Positions 32,407-41,287 of a stretch of 64,000 bases of DNA are shown here, piece after piece (the stretch's first letter is position 1; each line of letters starts with the position of its first letter). The notes under the pieces are model-generated. The model searched no databases. It saw only the letters and a program-made list of their open reading frames with translations, and had not been told where the DNA came from. Both the position numbers and the translations under genes were made by a program. This DNA comes from SIG437 sp045576235 (GTDB lineage Bacteria > Bacillota > Clostridia > UBA1381 > UBA9506), in assembly GCA_045576235.1 (NCBI GenBank), contig JAZNGA010000052.1:1-64000 (forward strand), read 5' to 3'.

Positions 32407-33606
32407 ATGGCAAAGGCTAAATTTGAAAGAAACAAACCCCACGTTAATATTGGTACCATTGGACACGTTGACCATGGTAAGACAACATTAACAGCAGCTA
32501 TTACAAAAACATTAGGATTAAGCGGTAAAGCAGAGTTCAAAGCATACGATCAGATCGACGGTGCTCCTGAAGAAAGAGAAAGAGGTATCACAATCTCTAC
32601 AGCTCACGTTGAGTATGAAACAGACAATCGTCACTATGCTCACGTTGACTGCCCGGGACACGCTGACTATGTTAAGAACATGATCACAGGTGCTGCTCAG
32701 ATGGACGGTGCAATCCTCGTTGTATCTGCAGCTGATGGTCCGATGCCTCAGACAAGAGAGCACATCCTTCTTGCTAGACAGGTTGGTGTTCCTTACATCG
32801 TTGTTTACATGAACAAAGCTGACCAGGTTGACGATCCTGAACTCTTAGAGCTTGTTGAAATGGAAGTTAGAGAACTCCTTAACGAGTATGAATTCCCGGG
32901 TGATGACACACCGATTATCATTGGTTCAGCTCTTAAAGCATTAGAAGCAGCTGATGATCCGTCAGATCCTGCTTATGAATCAATCTTAAAACTCATGGAT
33001 GCTGTTGACAGCTATGTTCCAACTCCTGAGAGAAAGACAGACCTTCCGTTCCTTATGCCTGTCGAGGACGTATTCTCAATCACAGGCCGTGGTACTGTTG
33101 CTACAGGTAGAGTTGAAAGAGGAACACTTAACTTAAACGATGAAGTTGAATTGATCGGTCTTGTTGAAGAAAGAAGAAAGATCGTTATCACAGGTATCGA
33201 AATGTTCAGAAAGCTTCTTGACAGCGCTGAAGCTGGTGACAACATTGGTGCTCTTCTCCGTGGTGTTCAGAAGAACGAAATCGAAAGAGGACAGGTTTTA
33301 GCTAAGCCGGGTTCAATCAACCCACACACAAAATTCACAGGTGAGGTTTACGTATTAACAAAGGATGAAGGCGGAAGACATACACCGTTCTTCAACAACT
33401 ACAGACCTCAGTTCTATTTCAGAACAACTGACGTTACAGGTGTTATCAGCCTTCCTGAGGGTGTTGAAATGTGCATGCCTGGTGACAACGTAACAATGAA
33501 AGTTGAACTCATCACACCTATCGCTATCGAAGAAGGACTCCGTTTCGCTATCCGTGAAGGTGGTAGAACAGTTGGTTCAGGTGTCGTTTCTAAGATTGAA
33601 GCGTAA
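32407..33606 (+). CDS. tuf: Elongation factor Tu
   Basis: This 399-aa GTPase brings aminoacyl-tRNA to the ribosome. Motifs are GHVDHGKTTL, RGITI, DCPGHADY and MNKAD; domains 2 and 3 are complete. Ribosome site AGGAGG. It is the last gene of the str operon, closed by a strong terminator. Codon use is the most biased in the window, as expected for an abundant protein. Confidence 0.99.
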   Translation: MAKAKFERNKPHVNIGTIGHVDHGKTTLTAAITKTLGLSGKAEFKAYDQIDGAPEERERGITISTAHVEYETDNRHYAHVDCPGHADYVKNMITGAAQMDGAILVVSAADGPMPQTREHILLARQVGVPYIVVYMNKADQVDDPELLELVEMEVRELLNEYEFPGDDTPIIIGSALKALEAADDPSDPAYESILKLMDAVDSYVPTPERKTDLPFLMPVEDVFSITGRGTVATGRVERGTLNLNDEVELIGLVEERRKIVITGIEMFRKLLDSAEAGDNIGALLRGVQKNEIERGQVLAKPGSINPHTKFTGEVYVLTKDEGGRHTPFFNNYRPQFYFRTTDVTGVISLPEGVEMCMPGDNVTMKVELITPIAIEEGLRFAIREGGRTVGSGVVSKIEA

Positions 33607-33637
33607 TTAAATCGTATAATTTAATATTTGCGATAAT

Positions 33638-33670
33638 AAACGGGAGTGTTTTTTAACACTCCCGTTTTTT
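33638..33670 (+). terminator. Intrinsic terminator of the str operon
   Basis: AAACGGGAGTGTT pairs perfectly with AACACTCCCGTTT over 13 bp with a TTTT loop, followed by T residues. Confidence 0.95.
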
Positions 33671-33681
33671 GTAATAAAAAA

Positions 33682-33715
33682 AGCTGTAGCAAAATGGTTT
33701 CATTTTGCTACAGCT
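33682..33715 (-). terminator. Terminator palindrome of the GCTGTAGCAAAATG family
   Basis: AGCTGTAGCAAAATG (33682-33696) pairs perfectly with CATTTTGCTACAGCT (33701-33715). On the minus strand it is followed by seven T, so it ends the UPF0340 gene. Confidence 0.9.
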
Positions 33716-33728
33716 AAAACTTAAGTTA

Positions 33729-34268
33729 TTATAACAATTCATCATTATATTTAGCCCTTATTCCGCCAATAAACTTTGGTCTTGTGCGAGCGGCAGTAAC
33801 GGGAGCTTCGCCTATGGTTTTCACTTCCAGCCTGACAGGAACAGCAACCTTCTTTAAGTGCATTCCAATAAGAGTTGAGCCGATGTCAATGCCTGCGTCA
33901 GCTTTTATTTCTTCGACAGCTATCGGGTTTTCAAAGTGGCTATATGCTTCTGTTGCAAATGAACCGCCAGCCTTTGGCTGAGGAACAACATTCACAGCGT
34001 CCGCAAATGGAACTGCATCTCTTTCAACAATAATTGCCCGGTTTAAATGTTCGCAACACTGCGCCGCAAGATATATGCCCTTTTCCTTTAATACTCCATA
34101 TATACTCTCAAAAAGAATTTTTGCAGTTTCGGGGCTTGAATTACTTCCTATTTTGCTTCCTAAGACCTCGCTTGTGGAACAGCCAACAACAACAATATCA
34201 CCTTTTTTAAGCTGCGCCTTTTCAATTAGGTCGCCGGTAGCCAAAACACATGCTTTTGAAATTTCCAT
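33729..34268 (-). CDS. UPF0340 (YwlG/TIGR01440) family protein
   Basis: This 179-aa protein matches the conserved YwlG family (DUF436), with GDIVVVGCSTSEVLGSKIGS near the N-terminus, LAAQCCEHLNRAIIVER in the middle and RPKFIGGIRAKYND at the end. The fold is an alpha/beta nucleotide-binding-like domain; the biochemical function of the family is not established. It is transcribed alone, against the flow of its neighbours. Confidence 0.9.
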   Translation of the reverse strand: MEISKACVLATGDLIEKAQLKKGDIVVVGCSTSEVLGSKIGSNSSPETAKILFESIYGVLKEKGIYLAAQCCEHLNRAIIVERDAVPFADAVNVVPQPKAGGSFATEAYSHFENPIAVEEIKADAGIDIGSTLIGMHLKKVAVPVRLEVKTIGEAPVTAARTRPKFIGGIRAKYNDELL

Positions 34269-34495
34269 TTGTGGTCACCTCATAAATTTTTTTACTTGTT
34301 TTATTATACTACATAAATTTGATTATTTCAATGTTTTTTTATCCGATAATATTGCTTATCGTGTCTTGTGCGTTTTTAAACTATTAAAAATAGGTGTGCT
34401 TGTGGGATTGATTTAATAAGCGGAAAGTGGTAGAATATATTTAGCCATCGGAGAGTCGAACGGATGACTAAGTGAGAGCACCTTCTTTTATGACA
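34269..34495. other. Intergenic region before tRNA-Met terminator
   Basis: This part of the 432-nt gap between the UPF0340 gene and the HAD gene is AT-rich with no gene. The stretch 34438-34487 (CCATCGGAGAGTCGAACGG then GATGACTAAG) is more GC-rich and has hairpin potential, but no known element is recognised. Confidence 0.5.
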
Positions 34496-34524
34496 CAAAA
34501 AAAGGAACAAGTTAAGCTTGTTCC
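34496..34524 (-). terminator. Intrinsic terminator of tRNA-Met
   Basis: Reading on the minus strand, GGAACAAG pairs with CTTGTTCC and is followed by a T run. It begins four nt after the tRNA's CCA end. Confidence 0.9.
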
Positions 34525-34528
34525 TGAT

Positions 34529-34605
34529 TGGTAGCGGCAGTTGGATTTGAACCAACGACCTAACGGGTATGAACCGTTTGCTCTAGCCAACTGAGCTATG
34601 CCGCC
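34529..34605 (-). tRNA. tRNA-Met (CAT), elongator or Ile2
   Basis: The 77-nt cloverleaf has acceptor stem GGCGGCA/TGCCGCT, anticodon CAT (34571-34569), T arm GTTCAAATC and encoded CCA. The paired first position separates it from the initiator tRNA at 53686. A CAT anticodon could also mean tRNA-Ile with lysidine-34; the sequence alone does not settle this, but elongator Met is favoured. Confidence 0.93.
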
Positions 34606-34700
34606 ACAACAAAGGATATTGTACTACATTTTTTTGCTGTTGTCAAGATGTTTTTTTAAGTTTATTAAATTTTTTGCTTAAGATTGGGAGAGAATGGTTT

Positions 34701-35516
34701 ATGGGAATGTTTGACGGATACTTAATTTGTTCCGATGTAGATGGAACACTGATAAACGATGAATTTAAAATACCGGCGGTAAATCTTGAAGCCATAAAGT
34801 ATTTTCAAAGAGAAGGCGGTATGTTCACTCTGGCAACAGGCAGGACACCGCAGGGAATGAAACTATATACAAAAGAAGTTAATCCTAACGCACCTGTAGT
34901 TTGTCAGAATGGTGCAGCAATATATGATAACAGTTTGGGAAAATATCTCTGGACGAGCCCACTTGAGGATTATGCCTACGATGTTGTTGAATATGTTATA
35001 GAAAAATATCCTGGCTGTGGCGTTGAGGTGTTGTGTGAGAGCGGTGTTTATTATGTTAAAGAAAATGATTACACAACGAAGCACATGGTTGATGAAAAGT
35101 TTGAAGTCATAAGAAGGGACTATAGAGATATAAAGGAGCCTTGGTTAAAAATACTGATCGCTGAATGTTCAGAAGGAGCTGATGATATTCAAAGAGACCT
35201 TATGAGCACCTCGTTTGCTGATAAATATCAGCTGGTGAGGAGTTATATAACATACTATGAGGTGTTGGAGAAGACAACAAACAAAGGAAAGGCCTTGGAA
35301 AATCTCAGGCGAATTTTAAATATAGATGCAGAAAAGACCATCACGATAGGGGATAATGATAATGATTCTGAAATGCTTTTAGCTGTTCCAGAATCATATG
35401 CAGTAAAAGGGGCATCCAGTAAAGCTATAATGAGTGCAAAACACACTCTTGATGCAGATAATAATGATGGCGCAATTGCAAGACTTGTTGAGATTTTAGA
35501 GGAGAGCATCAAATAA
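34701..35516 (+). CDS. Cof-type HAD-IIB phosphatase
   Basis: This 271-aa hydrolase has HAD motif I DVDGTLIND (nucleophile and second Asp), motif II within ATGRT, the conserved lysine in NKGKAL and motif IV IGDNDNDSEM. The type IIB cap lies between about 85 and 190. The family dephosphorylates sugar phosphates, flavin or PLP; the substrate is not predictable here. ATG 34701 has GGGAGAG eight nt upstream. It is monocistronic, with a terminator at 35607. Confidence 0.9.
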   Translation: MGMFDGYLICSDVDGTLINDEFKIPAVNLEAIKYFQREGGMFTLATGRTPQGMKLYTKEVNPNAPVVCQNGAAIYDNSLGKYLWTSPLEDYAYDVVEYVIEKYPGCGVEVLCESGVYYVKENDYTTKHMVDEKFEVIRRDYRDIKEPWLKILIAECSEGADDIQRDLMSTSFADKYQLVRSYITYYEVLEKTTNKGKALENLRRILNIDAEKTITIGDNDNDSEMLLAVPESYAVKGASSKAIMSAKHTLDADNNDGAIARLVEILEESIK

Positions 35517-35606
35517 CACCAGATATTGATGCTGAAAGCGGCAGACAAACACAATGTGGTACGGCGCATAAAAAGTGTTGTGACATTGCACAAAATCAGG
35601 TTTTTG

Positions 35607-35646
35607 AATGGTGAAAAGTTTGTGAAAAATTTTTCACCATTTTTTC
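35607..35646 (+). terminator. Intrinsic terminator of the HAD gene
   Basis: AATGGTGAAAA (35607-35617) pairs with TTTTCACCATT (35631-35641), followed by T residues. It lies immediately before the rpsJ promoter. Confidence 0.85.
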
Positions 35647-35656
35647 TTAAAAAAAC

Positions 35657-35685
35657 TTGCAATTCAGACGAAAATAAGGTAAAAT
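35657..35685 (+). promoter_or_regulatory. Promoter of the S10-spc-alpha operon
   Basis: TTGCAA (35657-35662), a 17-bp spacer and TAAAAT (35680-35685) start the long r-protein transcript. Confidence 0.8.
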
Positions 35686-35691
35686 AAAAAG

Positions 35692-36000
35692 GCTGTGACA
35701 TGGCATACGATGAAGTGGGAGGTTGCCGCTAATAAAGCGGGTTTTTCCATGGAGAATGTCCGATTCAAGAAACCGGGCGACAGTCATACGCAAATAAGGA
35801 GAGAAAGTATGTGTCTTTTTAGGCATAGCTATGCTGTTTTTTGTTTGTGTAAAGCAAATTCTTTGCGTGCCCAGAATCGTATTGCGTTTTTGGGTTTTAT
35901 TTATGGAAAGGGATGAAACACCCGGCAGCGTGTAAAGAATTTTGCTTGTCGTTTCCATCACCCATATCGGGTAATTCACAGACAATAAAATTTAGCAAGG
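35692..36000 (+). promoter_or_regulatory. S10 operon leader RNA (candidate r-protein autoregulation)
   Basis: A leader of about 320 nt separates the promoter from rpsJ. It contains GTGGGAGGTTGCCGC, ATGTCCGATT and GAAACCGGGCGAC, blocks that resemble the leader of Bacillus S10 operons. It also has two hairpins with downstream T runs: GGCATAG/CTATGCT (about 35821-35843) and a CCCAGAA/TTTTGGG stem (about 35870-35898). Control by a ribosomal protein through attenuation is inferred. The open frames that cross it are not coding. Confidence 0.6.
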
Positions 36001-36011
36001 AGGAAAGAAAA

Positions 36012-36326
36012 ATGGCACAGGCAAGCCAGAAAATCAGAATCAGACTCAAGGCTTACGATCATGTACTTTTAGATCAGTCGGCAGAAAAAATTGTTGAGAC
36101 AGCGAAGAGAACAGGAGCTAAAGTTTCAGGTCCTATCCCACTCCCGACTCAGAAGGAAGTTGTTACAATTCTGCGTGCTGTTCACAAGTATAAGGATTCC
36201 AGAGAGCAGTTTGAACTCAGAACACACAAAAGATTAATTGATATTTTGTTGCCTACATCAAAGACGGTGGACGCGCTTATGCGCATAGAGTTGCCTGCCG
36301 GCGTTGATATAGAAATGAAATACTAA
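36012..36326 (+). CDS. rpsJ: Ribosomal protein S10
   Basis: This 104-aa protein starts MAQASQKIRIRLKAYDH at ATG 36012 behind AAGGAGGAAAG. It sits in the 30S head and doubles as the transcription antitermination partner NusE. It contains GPIPLPT and is full length. It is the first gene of the S10 block; the 131-nt gap to rplC has hairpins (GTTCGCA/TGCGAAC near 36393). Confidence 0.99.
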   Translation: MAQASQKIRIRLKAYDHVLLDQSAEKIVETAKRTGAKVSGPIPLPTQKEVVTILRAVHKYKDSREQFELRTHKRLIDILLPTSKTVDALMRIELPAGVDIEMKY

Positions 36327-36457
36327 TTCGCAAGCTTTTTAAAAGGCTTGTCAGAAGGCACTGCCAAAGAGTTAAACTCAGGCGGTCATGTTCGCAGCAA
36401 ATGATGCGAACCAATAACCATGGTAGAAATACCAGACAATTTAATGGAGGTGCTTTT

Positions 36458-37093
36458 ATGAAGAAAGCAATTTTAGGCAAGAAGCTCGGCATGACTCAGC
36501 TTTTTGACGAAAACGGTGCTTTAATTCCCGTTACAGTAGTCGAAGCAGGTCCTTGCAGAGTGATTCAGAAAAAGACTGTCGAAAACGACGGTTATGAAGC
36601 TGTTCAGGTTGGCTATGGCGATAAGAAAGAAAAACACACAACAAAGCCAATGCAGGGACACTTCAAGAAAGCTGGAACAGGATATATGAAATATCTCCGC
36701 GAGTTCAAGCTTGAAAATGCAGCAGAAATGAATGTTGGCGATGAAATCAAGGTTGATGTTTTCGCTGAAGGCGAAGCTGTAGATGTGACAGGTATCAGCA
36801 AAGGTAAAGGATATGCCGGCACAATCAAGAGATGGGGAACTCACAGAGGTCCTATGACTCACGGTTCAGGCTACCACAGAGGTCCTGGTTCAATGGGTGC
36901 TTGCTCAAGCCCGTCAAGAGTTATGAAGGGTAAGAGACTTGCAGGTCACCTGGGTGTTGAGAAAGTTACAATCCAGAACCTTGACATCATCAAAATTGAT
37001 GCAGAAAAGAACATTATTGCCATTAAGGGCGCTATCCCAGGCCCTAAGGGCGGATTAGTTATCATAAAGAATTCTGTTAAGGCGAAAGCGTAA
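36458..37093 (+). CDS. rplC: Ribosomal protein L3
   Basis: This 211-aa protein starts MKKAILGKKLGMTQLF behind GGAGGTG; an in-frame ATG at 36401 is upstream of the ribosome site and is not used. L3 nucleates 50S assembly and reaches the peptidyl transferase centre through the GSGYHRGPGSMGA loop, which is intact. Confidence 0.99.
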   Translation: MKKAILGKKLGMTQLFDENGALIPVTVVEAGPCRVIQKKTVENDGYEAVQVGYGDKKEKHTTKPMQGHFKKAGTGYMKYLREFKLENAAEMNVGDEIKVDVFAEGEAVDVTGISKGKGYAGTIKRWGTHRGPMTHGSGYHRGPGSMGACSSPSRVMKGKRLAGHLGVEKVTIQNLDIIKIDAEKNIIAIKGAIPGPKGGLVIIKNSVKAKA

Positions 37094-37116
37094 CAGAGGC
37101 GAAAGGAGGAAGTTAA

Positions 37117-37740
37117 ATGCCTAACGTGGTTTTATTTAATATGGAAGGCAAAGAACTTGGGAATTACGAGTTAAATGACGCGATTTTCGGTATTGAGCCG
37201 AGTATGTCAGCGATTCATACAGTAGTTGTAAGTCATCTTGCAAATAAAAGACAGGGAACACAGAGCGCTTTAACACGCGCAGAAGTTCGCGGAGGCGGAA
37301 TTAAGCCTTGGAGACAGAAGGGAACAGGCCGCGCAAGACAAGGCTCAACAAGATCACCGCAGTGGACAGGCGGCGGCGTGGTTTTCGCACCGAAGCCGAG
37401 AACTTATAAGAAGAGTGTTAATAAGAAGATCAAGGCTCTTGCTATGAAGTCAGCACTTTCTTCAAAGGTAGCTGATAACAACATTTTGGTGCTTGATTCA
37501 ATCGCATTTGATGAAATCAAGACAAAGAAAGCAGCAGATATGCTCAAAAACTTAAAGGTTGAGACAAAAGCTTTAGTTGTTCTTGCAGAAAAAGATGAAA
37601 ATGTTTATCGTTCAGTTAAGAATATTGAGGGCGCAAACACAACCTTTGTTGGCGAATTAAGTGTTTATGAGATGCTTAAATATGAAAAGCTCATCATCAC
37701 AAAAGATGCTGTTGAAAAATTAGGGGAGGTGTATGCGTAA
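37117..37740 (+). CDS. rplD: Ribosomal protein L4
   Basis: This 207-aa protein has an intact tunnel loop (GGGIKPWRQKGTGRARQGS) whose changes elsewhere give macrolide resistance; nothing unusual is seen. Ribosome site AAAGGAGG. Its stop overlaps the start of rplW as TAATG. L4 is the classic regulator of S10 operons in some bacteria. Confidence 0.99.
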   Translation: MPNVVLFNMEGKELGNYELNDAIFGIEPSMSAIHTVVVSHLANKRQGTQSALTRAEVRGGGIKPWRQKGTGRARQGSTRSPQWTGGGVVFAPKPRTYKKSVNKKIKALAMKSALSSKVADNNILVLDSIAFDEIKTKKAADMLKNLKVETKALVVLAEKDENVYRSVKNIEGANTTFVGELSVYEMLKYEKLIITKDAVEKLGEVYA

Positions 37741-38033
37741 TGACATTTGCACACGATATCATTATCAGACCGATAATTTCTGAGCAGAGCATGGCGCAGA
37801 TAGCTGACAGGAAGTACACCTTCGCTGTTGCAAAAAGCGCTAATAAGATCGAAATAAAGAAAGCTGTTGAAGAGATTTTCGGTGTTAATGTTGAAAAAGT
37901 TACAACGATTAACATGATTGGTAAAATAAAAAGAATGGGCCGCTACGAAGGCAGAAGAGCAGCTTGGAAAAAGGCTGTTGTTAAGCTTACAGAAGGCAGC
38001 AAGACAATTGAATTCTTTGATGGTATGGCGTAA
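37740..38033 (+). CDS. rplW: Ribosomal protein L23
   Basis: This 97-aa protein starts on the last base of the rplD stop codon (TAATG), showing translational coupling. It lies at the tunnel exit, the docking place of trigger factor and SRP. Family motifs are HDIIIRPIISEQS and KYTFAVAKSANK. Confidence 0.98.
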   Translation: MTFAHDIIIRPIISEQSMAQIADRKYTFAVAKSANKIEIKKAVEEIFGVNVEKVTTINMIGKIKRMGRYEGRRAAWKKAVVKLTEGSKTIEFFDGMA

Positions 38034-38075
38034 AAACAATTTACGCAAAACAAAAAATTGTAAGGAGTGAAAAGG

Positions 38076-38909
38076 ATGGCAATTAAAAAGTACAATCCTA
38101 CTTCTCCCGCCAGAAGATTTATGACAGTGTCAGCGTTTGACGAGATCACAAAGCATGAGCCTGAAAGATCTTTGCTCGAACCTATGAACAAAAAAGCCGG
38201 TAGAAACTCATACGGCAGAATAACTGTTAGACACAGAGGCGGCGGAAATAAGAGAAAATACAGAGTAATAGATTTTAAAAGAGATAAAGTGGGTATCGCA
38301 ACTGTAATCGGTATTGAATATGATCCGAACAGATCAGCTAACATCGCTTTAGTTCAGTATGAAGATGGAGAAAAGAGATATTTCTTAGCTCCTTTAGGCG
38401 TGACAGCGGGAACAGTTTTGGAAACAAATCCTGATGGCGCTGATATCAAACCGGGAAATGCAATGCAGATTAAAAATATCCCTGTTGGTACACTTATACA
38501 CAACATTGAGCTTATGGCAGGCAGAGGTGGTCAGCTTGTCCGTGCAGCAGGTGGTTCAGCTCAGCTCATGGCAAAAGAAGATAAGTATTCACAGGTTAGA
38601 CTTCCTTCGGGCGAAGTTAGATATATCAGATTAAACTGTATGGCAACAATCGGTCAGCTTGGTAACCTTGATCATGAGAACATTTCTATCGGTAAAGCCG
38701 GCAGAAAGCGCCACATGGGCATAAGACCGACAGTCAGAGGTTCTGTTATGAACCCATGCGACCATCCACACGGTGGTGGTGAAGGTAGATCACCTATCGG
38801 TCGTCCAGGTCCTGTGACACCTTGGGGTAAACCTGCTCTTGGTCTTAAGACAAGAAAGAAAAAGAACATTAACGACAAATTTATCGTTAAGAGACGAAAC
38901 GAAAAATAA
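38076..38909 (+). CDS. rplB: Ribosomal protein L2
   Basis: This 277-aa protein starts MAIKKYNPTSPARR at ATG 38076 (an in-frame GTG at 38067 lies inside the ribosome site). L2 is needed for subunit joining and peptidyl transfer. The C-terminal signature NPCDHPHGGGEGRSPIGR is intact. Confidence 0.99.
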   Translation: MAIKKYNPTSPARRFMTVSAFDEITKHEPERSLLEPMNKKAGRNSYGRITVRHRGGGNKRKYRVIDFKRDKVGIATVIGIEYDPNRSANIALVQYEDGEKRYFLAPLGVTAGTVLETNPDGADIKPGNAMQIKNIPVGTLIHNIELMAGRGGQLVRAAGGSAQLMAKEDKYSQVRLPSGEVRYIRLNCMATIGQLGNLDHENISIGKAGRKRHMGIRPTVRGSVMNPCDHPHGGGEGRSPIGRPGPVTPWGKPALGLKTRKKKNINDKFIVKRRNEK

Positions 38910-38969
38910 TGCGGCTTAGTGCCACAGAAGGTTTTAGCCTTTTGAAAAATTGTCAAAGGAGGTAACAAC

Positions 38970-39245
38970 ATGGGCAGATCGGTAAAAAAAGGGCCTTACG
39001 TTGAAGAACGCCTGATGCAGAGAGTTCTTAAGATGAACGAAGCAGGCGAAAAGAAAGTTTTAAAAACTTGGTCAAGAAGTTCTACTATTTTCCCTGAAAT
39101 GGTAGGTCATACAATAGCTGTGCATGACGGTAGAAAACATGTTCCGGTATTTATTTCCGAGGACATGGTAGGACATAAATTGGGCGAATTTTCTCCTACC
39201 AGAACATTTAAAGGACATGCAGGAAGCAAAACATCAGTAAAATAA
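38970..39245 (+). CDS. rpsS: Ribosomal protein S19
   Basis: This 91-aa protein begins MGRSVKKGPYVEERL behind AAAGGAGG and contains the TWSRSSTIFPEMVGHTIAVHDGR-type signature. It binds the 30S head with S13. Gap of 60 nt from rplB. Confidence 0.99.
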   Translation: MGRSVKKGPYVEERLMQRVLKMNEAGEKKVLKTWSRSSTIFPEMVGHTIAVHDGRKHVPVFISEDMVGHKLGEFSPTRTFKGHAGSKTSVK

Positions 39246-39311
39246 TTTCTTAATAACGAGCGGAAACGAGAGAGTTTTCAGCATCGTATATGTTAAAAGG
39301 AGGAATGAGCA

Positions 39312-39647
39312 GTGGAAGCTAGGGCGAAACTTAGTTATGCTCGTATTTCGTCAAGAAAAGTTAAAATTGTTATAGATTTAATCAGAAACAAGCCTGTAAG
39401 CACTGCAATGGGTATCTTAAAGAATACTCCTAAGGCTGCAAGTGAAATTTTGATTAAGTTGCTTGAATCTGCAATCGCAAATGCAGTTAATAACAACAAC
39501 ATGGACGTTAACAATCTCTACATTGCTGAGATTTATGCAAATCAGGGTCCGACACTTAAGCGTATCAGACCGAGAGCACAGGGAAGAGCGTTCAGAATCA
39601 GAAAACGTACGAGTCATATCACAATAGTATTGAAGGAAACAAAATAA
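39312..39647 (+). CDS. rplV: Ribosomal protein L22
   Basis: This 111-aa protein starts with GTG 39312 (MEARAKLSYARISSRKVK) behind AAGGAGG. It lines the exit tunnel. The hairpin GPTLKRIRPRAQGRAFRI is intact, so no macrolide-resistance change is evident. Confidence 0.99.
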   Translation: MEARAKLSYARISSRKVKIVIDLIRNKPVSTAMGILKNTPKAASEILIKLLESAIANAVNNNNMDVNNLYIAEIYANQGPTLKRIRPRAQGRAFRIRKRTSHITIVLKETK

Positions 39648-39668
39648 TTTGAAAAGGAGGTAAGTAGC

Positions 39669-40334
39669 TTGGGTCAGAAAGTAAATCCGCATGGATTAAG
39701 AGTAGGTGTAATTAAAGACTGGGATTCCAGATGGTTTGCAAATGATGCAGATTACGGCGATCTCTTAGTTGAAGATTATAAAATAAGAAAGTTTTTAAAG
39801 AAATTATTATTTCACGCAGGAGTTTCAAAGATAGAAATCGAAAGAACAGCTAAAAGAGTCAGAGTGACTATCTTTACAGCTAAACCGGGTATTGTAATCG
39901 GTCGTGCCGGCAGTGAAATTGAAAAGGTTAAGAAACAGTTAGAGGACATGACGGGTAAGAGCGTTGCTTTAAACATCGAAGAAATAAAGCTCCCCGACAT
40001 GGATGCACAGCTTGTTGCAGAGAATATTGCTGCACAGCTTGAGAGAAGAATTTCTTTCAGAAAAGCAATGAAATCTGTTATGGGCAGAGCTATGAAGCTT
40101 GGTGCTAAAGGTATCAAAACTTCTTGTTCAGGTCGTTTAGGCGGTGCTGAAATTGCAAGAACAGAAAGATATCATGAAGGAACAATTCCGCTCCAGACTT
40201 TAAGAGCAGATATCGATTATGGTTTCTGGGAAGCTAACACAACATATGGTAAGATTGGTGTTAAAGTTTGGATTTATAAAGGTGAAGTCCTTCCCGAAAG
40301 CAAAAAGAATCAAAAGACTGAGGGAGGTAAATAA
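39669..40334 (+). CDS. rpsC: Ribosomal protein S3
   Basis: This 221-aa protein starts with TTG 39669 (MGQKVNPHGLRVGVI), nine nt after GGAGG; no nearer ATG exists, so the rare start is secure. KH domain with VIGRAGSEIEKV, then the TARTERY-like region of S3. It forms part of the mRNA entry site and helicase. Confidence 0.99.
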   Translation: MGQKVNPHGLRVGVIKDWDSRWFANDADYGDLLVEDYKIRKFLKKLLFHAGVSKIEIERTAKRVRVTIFTAKPGIVIGRAGSEIEKVKKQLEDMTGKSVALNIEEIKLPDMDAQLVAENIAAQLERRISFRKAMKSVMGRAMKLGAKGIKTSCSGRLGGAEIARTERYHEGTIPLQTLRADIDYGFWEANTTYGKIGVKVWIYKGEVLPESKKNQKTEGGK

Positions 40335-40336
40335 GA

Positions 40337-40762
40337 ATGTTATTACCTAAAAGAGTTAAATACAGAAGGGTAATGCGTGGCAGAATGACTGGTAAAGCAA
40401 CGCGTGGTAACACAATTACTTACGGTAGCTACGGTCTTCAGGCTTTAGAGTCAGGTTGGATTAAGAGCAACCAGATAGAAGCAGCCAGAATCGCGATGAC
40501 CCGTTATATCAAAAGAGGCGGTCAGGTTTGGATTAAAATATTCCCCGACAAGCCTGTAACAGAAAAACCGGCTGAAACCCGTATGGGTAGTGGTAAAGGT
40601 TCACCTGAATATTGGGTAGCCGTTGTTAAGCCGGGCAGAATAATGTTTGAAATTGATGGTGTGCCGGAAGAAACAGCACGAGAAGCTATGCGTCTTGCAA
40701 GTCACAAGCTTCCTATAAAGTGTAAATTCGTGGTAAAGGACACCGAAGAAACGGAGGCTTAA
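40337..40762 (+). CDS. rplP: Ribosomal protein L16
   Basis: This 141-aa protein starts MLLPKRVKYRRVMRGRM, two nt after rpsC, with GAGGGAGG inside the end of rpsC. L16 helps position A-site tRNA. Motif RMGSGKGSPEYWVAVVKPG is intact. Confidence 0.99.
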   Translation: MLLPKRVKYRRVMRGRMTGKATRGNTITYGSYGLQALESGWIKSNQIEAARIAMTRYIKRGGQVWIKIFPDKPVTEKPAETRMGSGKGSPEYWVAVVKPGRIMFEIDGVPEETAREAMRLASHKLPIKCKFVVKDTEETEA

Positions 40763-40766
40763 GCAT

Positions 40767-40970
40767 ATGAAGGTTAATGAAATAAGAGACTTTTCAATGG
40801 CAGAACTCGAGAGCAGTCTTGCCGACCTGAAAAAAGAGCTTTTCAACCTCAGGTTTCAGAATGCTACAAATCAGTTGGAAAATCCAATGAGAATAGTTGA
40901 GGTTAAAAAGACAATCGCAAGAATAAACACGGTTATGGCAGAAAGAAAGCTTAGCGAACAAGCAAACTAA
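40767..40970 (+). CDS. rpmC: Ribosomal protein L29
   Basis: This 67-aa helical protein starts MKVNEIRDFSMAELE, five nt after rplP, and ends with the family's VKKTIARINTV helix. It lies next to L23 at the tunnel exit. Confidence 0.97.
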   Translation: MKVNEIRDFSMAELESSLADLKKELFNLRFQNATNQLENPMRIVEVKKTIARINTVMAERKLSEQAN

Positions 40971-41003
40971 GCTCGTGCTTAAATGCTTGAAAGGAGTGAA
41001 ATT

Positions 41004-41258
41004 ATGGAAAGAAACTTTAGAAAGCAGAGAACCGGTAAGGTTGTCAGCAACAAGATGGATAAAACTATCGTAGTTGCTATCGAATATAATGTTAAGCATC
41101 CTCTTTACGGAAAAATCGTAAAAAGGACTTACAAGCTCAAAGCCCATGATGAAAACAACATCTGTGGTGTAGGCGATAAAGTTTTGGTAATGGAAACGAG
41201 ACCGCTCTCTAAAGACAAGAGATGGAGACTGGTAAATATTATCGAAAAAGCTCAATAA
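41004..41258 (+). CDS. rpsQ: Ribosomal protein S17
   Basis: This 84-aa protein starts MERNFRKQRTGKVVSNKMD behind AAAGGAG. The OB fold motif KMDKTIVVAIE and the ETRPLSKDKRW signature are present. An upstream in-frame ATG at 40983 precedes the ribosome site and is rejected. Confidence 0.98.
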   Translation: MERNFRKQRTGKVVSNKMDKTIVVAIEYNVKHPLYGKIVKRTYKLKAHDENNICGVGDKVLVMETRPLSKDKRWRLVNIIEKAQ

Positions 41259-41287
41259 TTTAAAGCGATAGAATGGAGGTAACCTAA

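Noticed and set aside
35695..35916. 73-codon open frame before rpsJ
   Set aside because: It lies wholly in the structured S10 leader and has no ribosome site.
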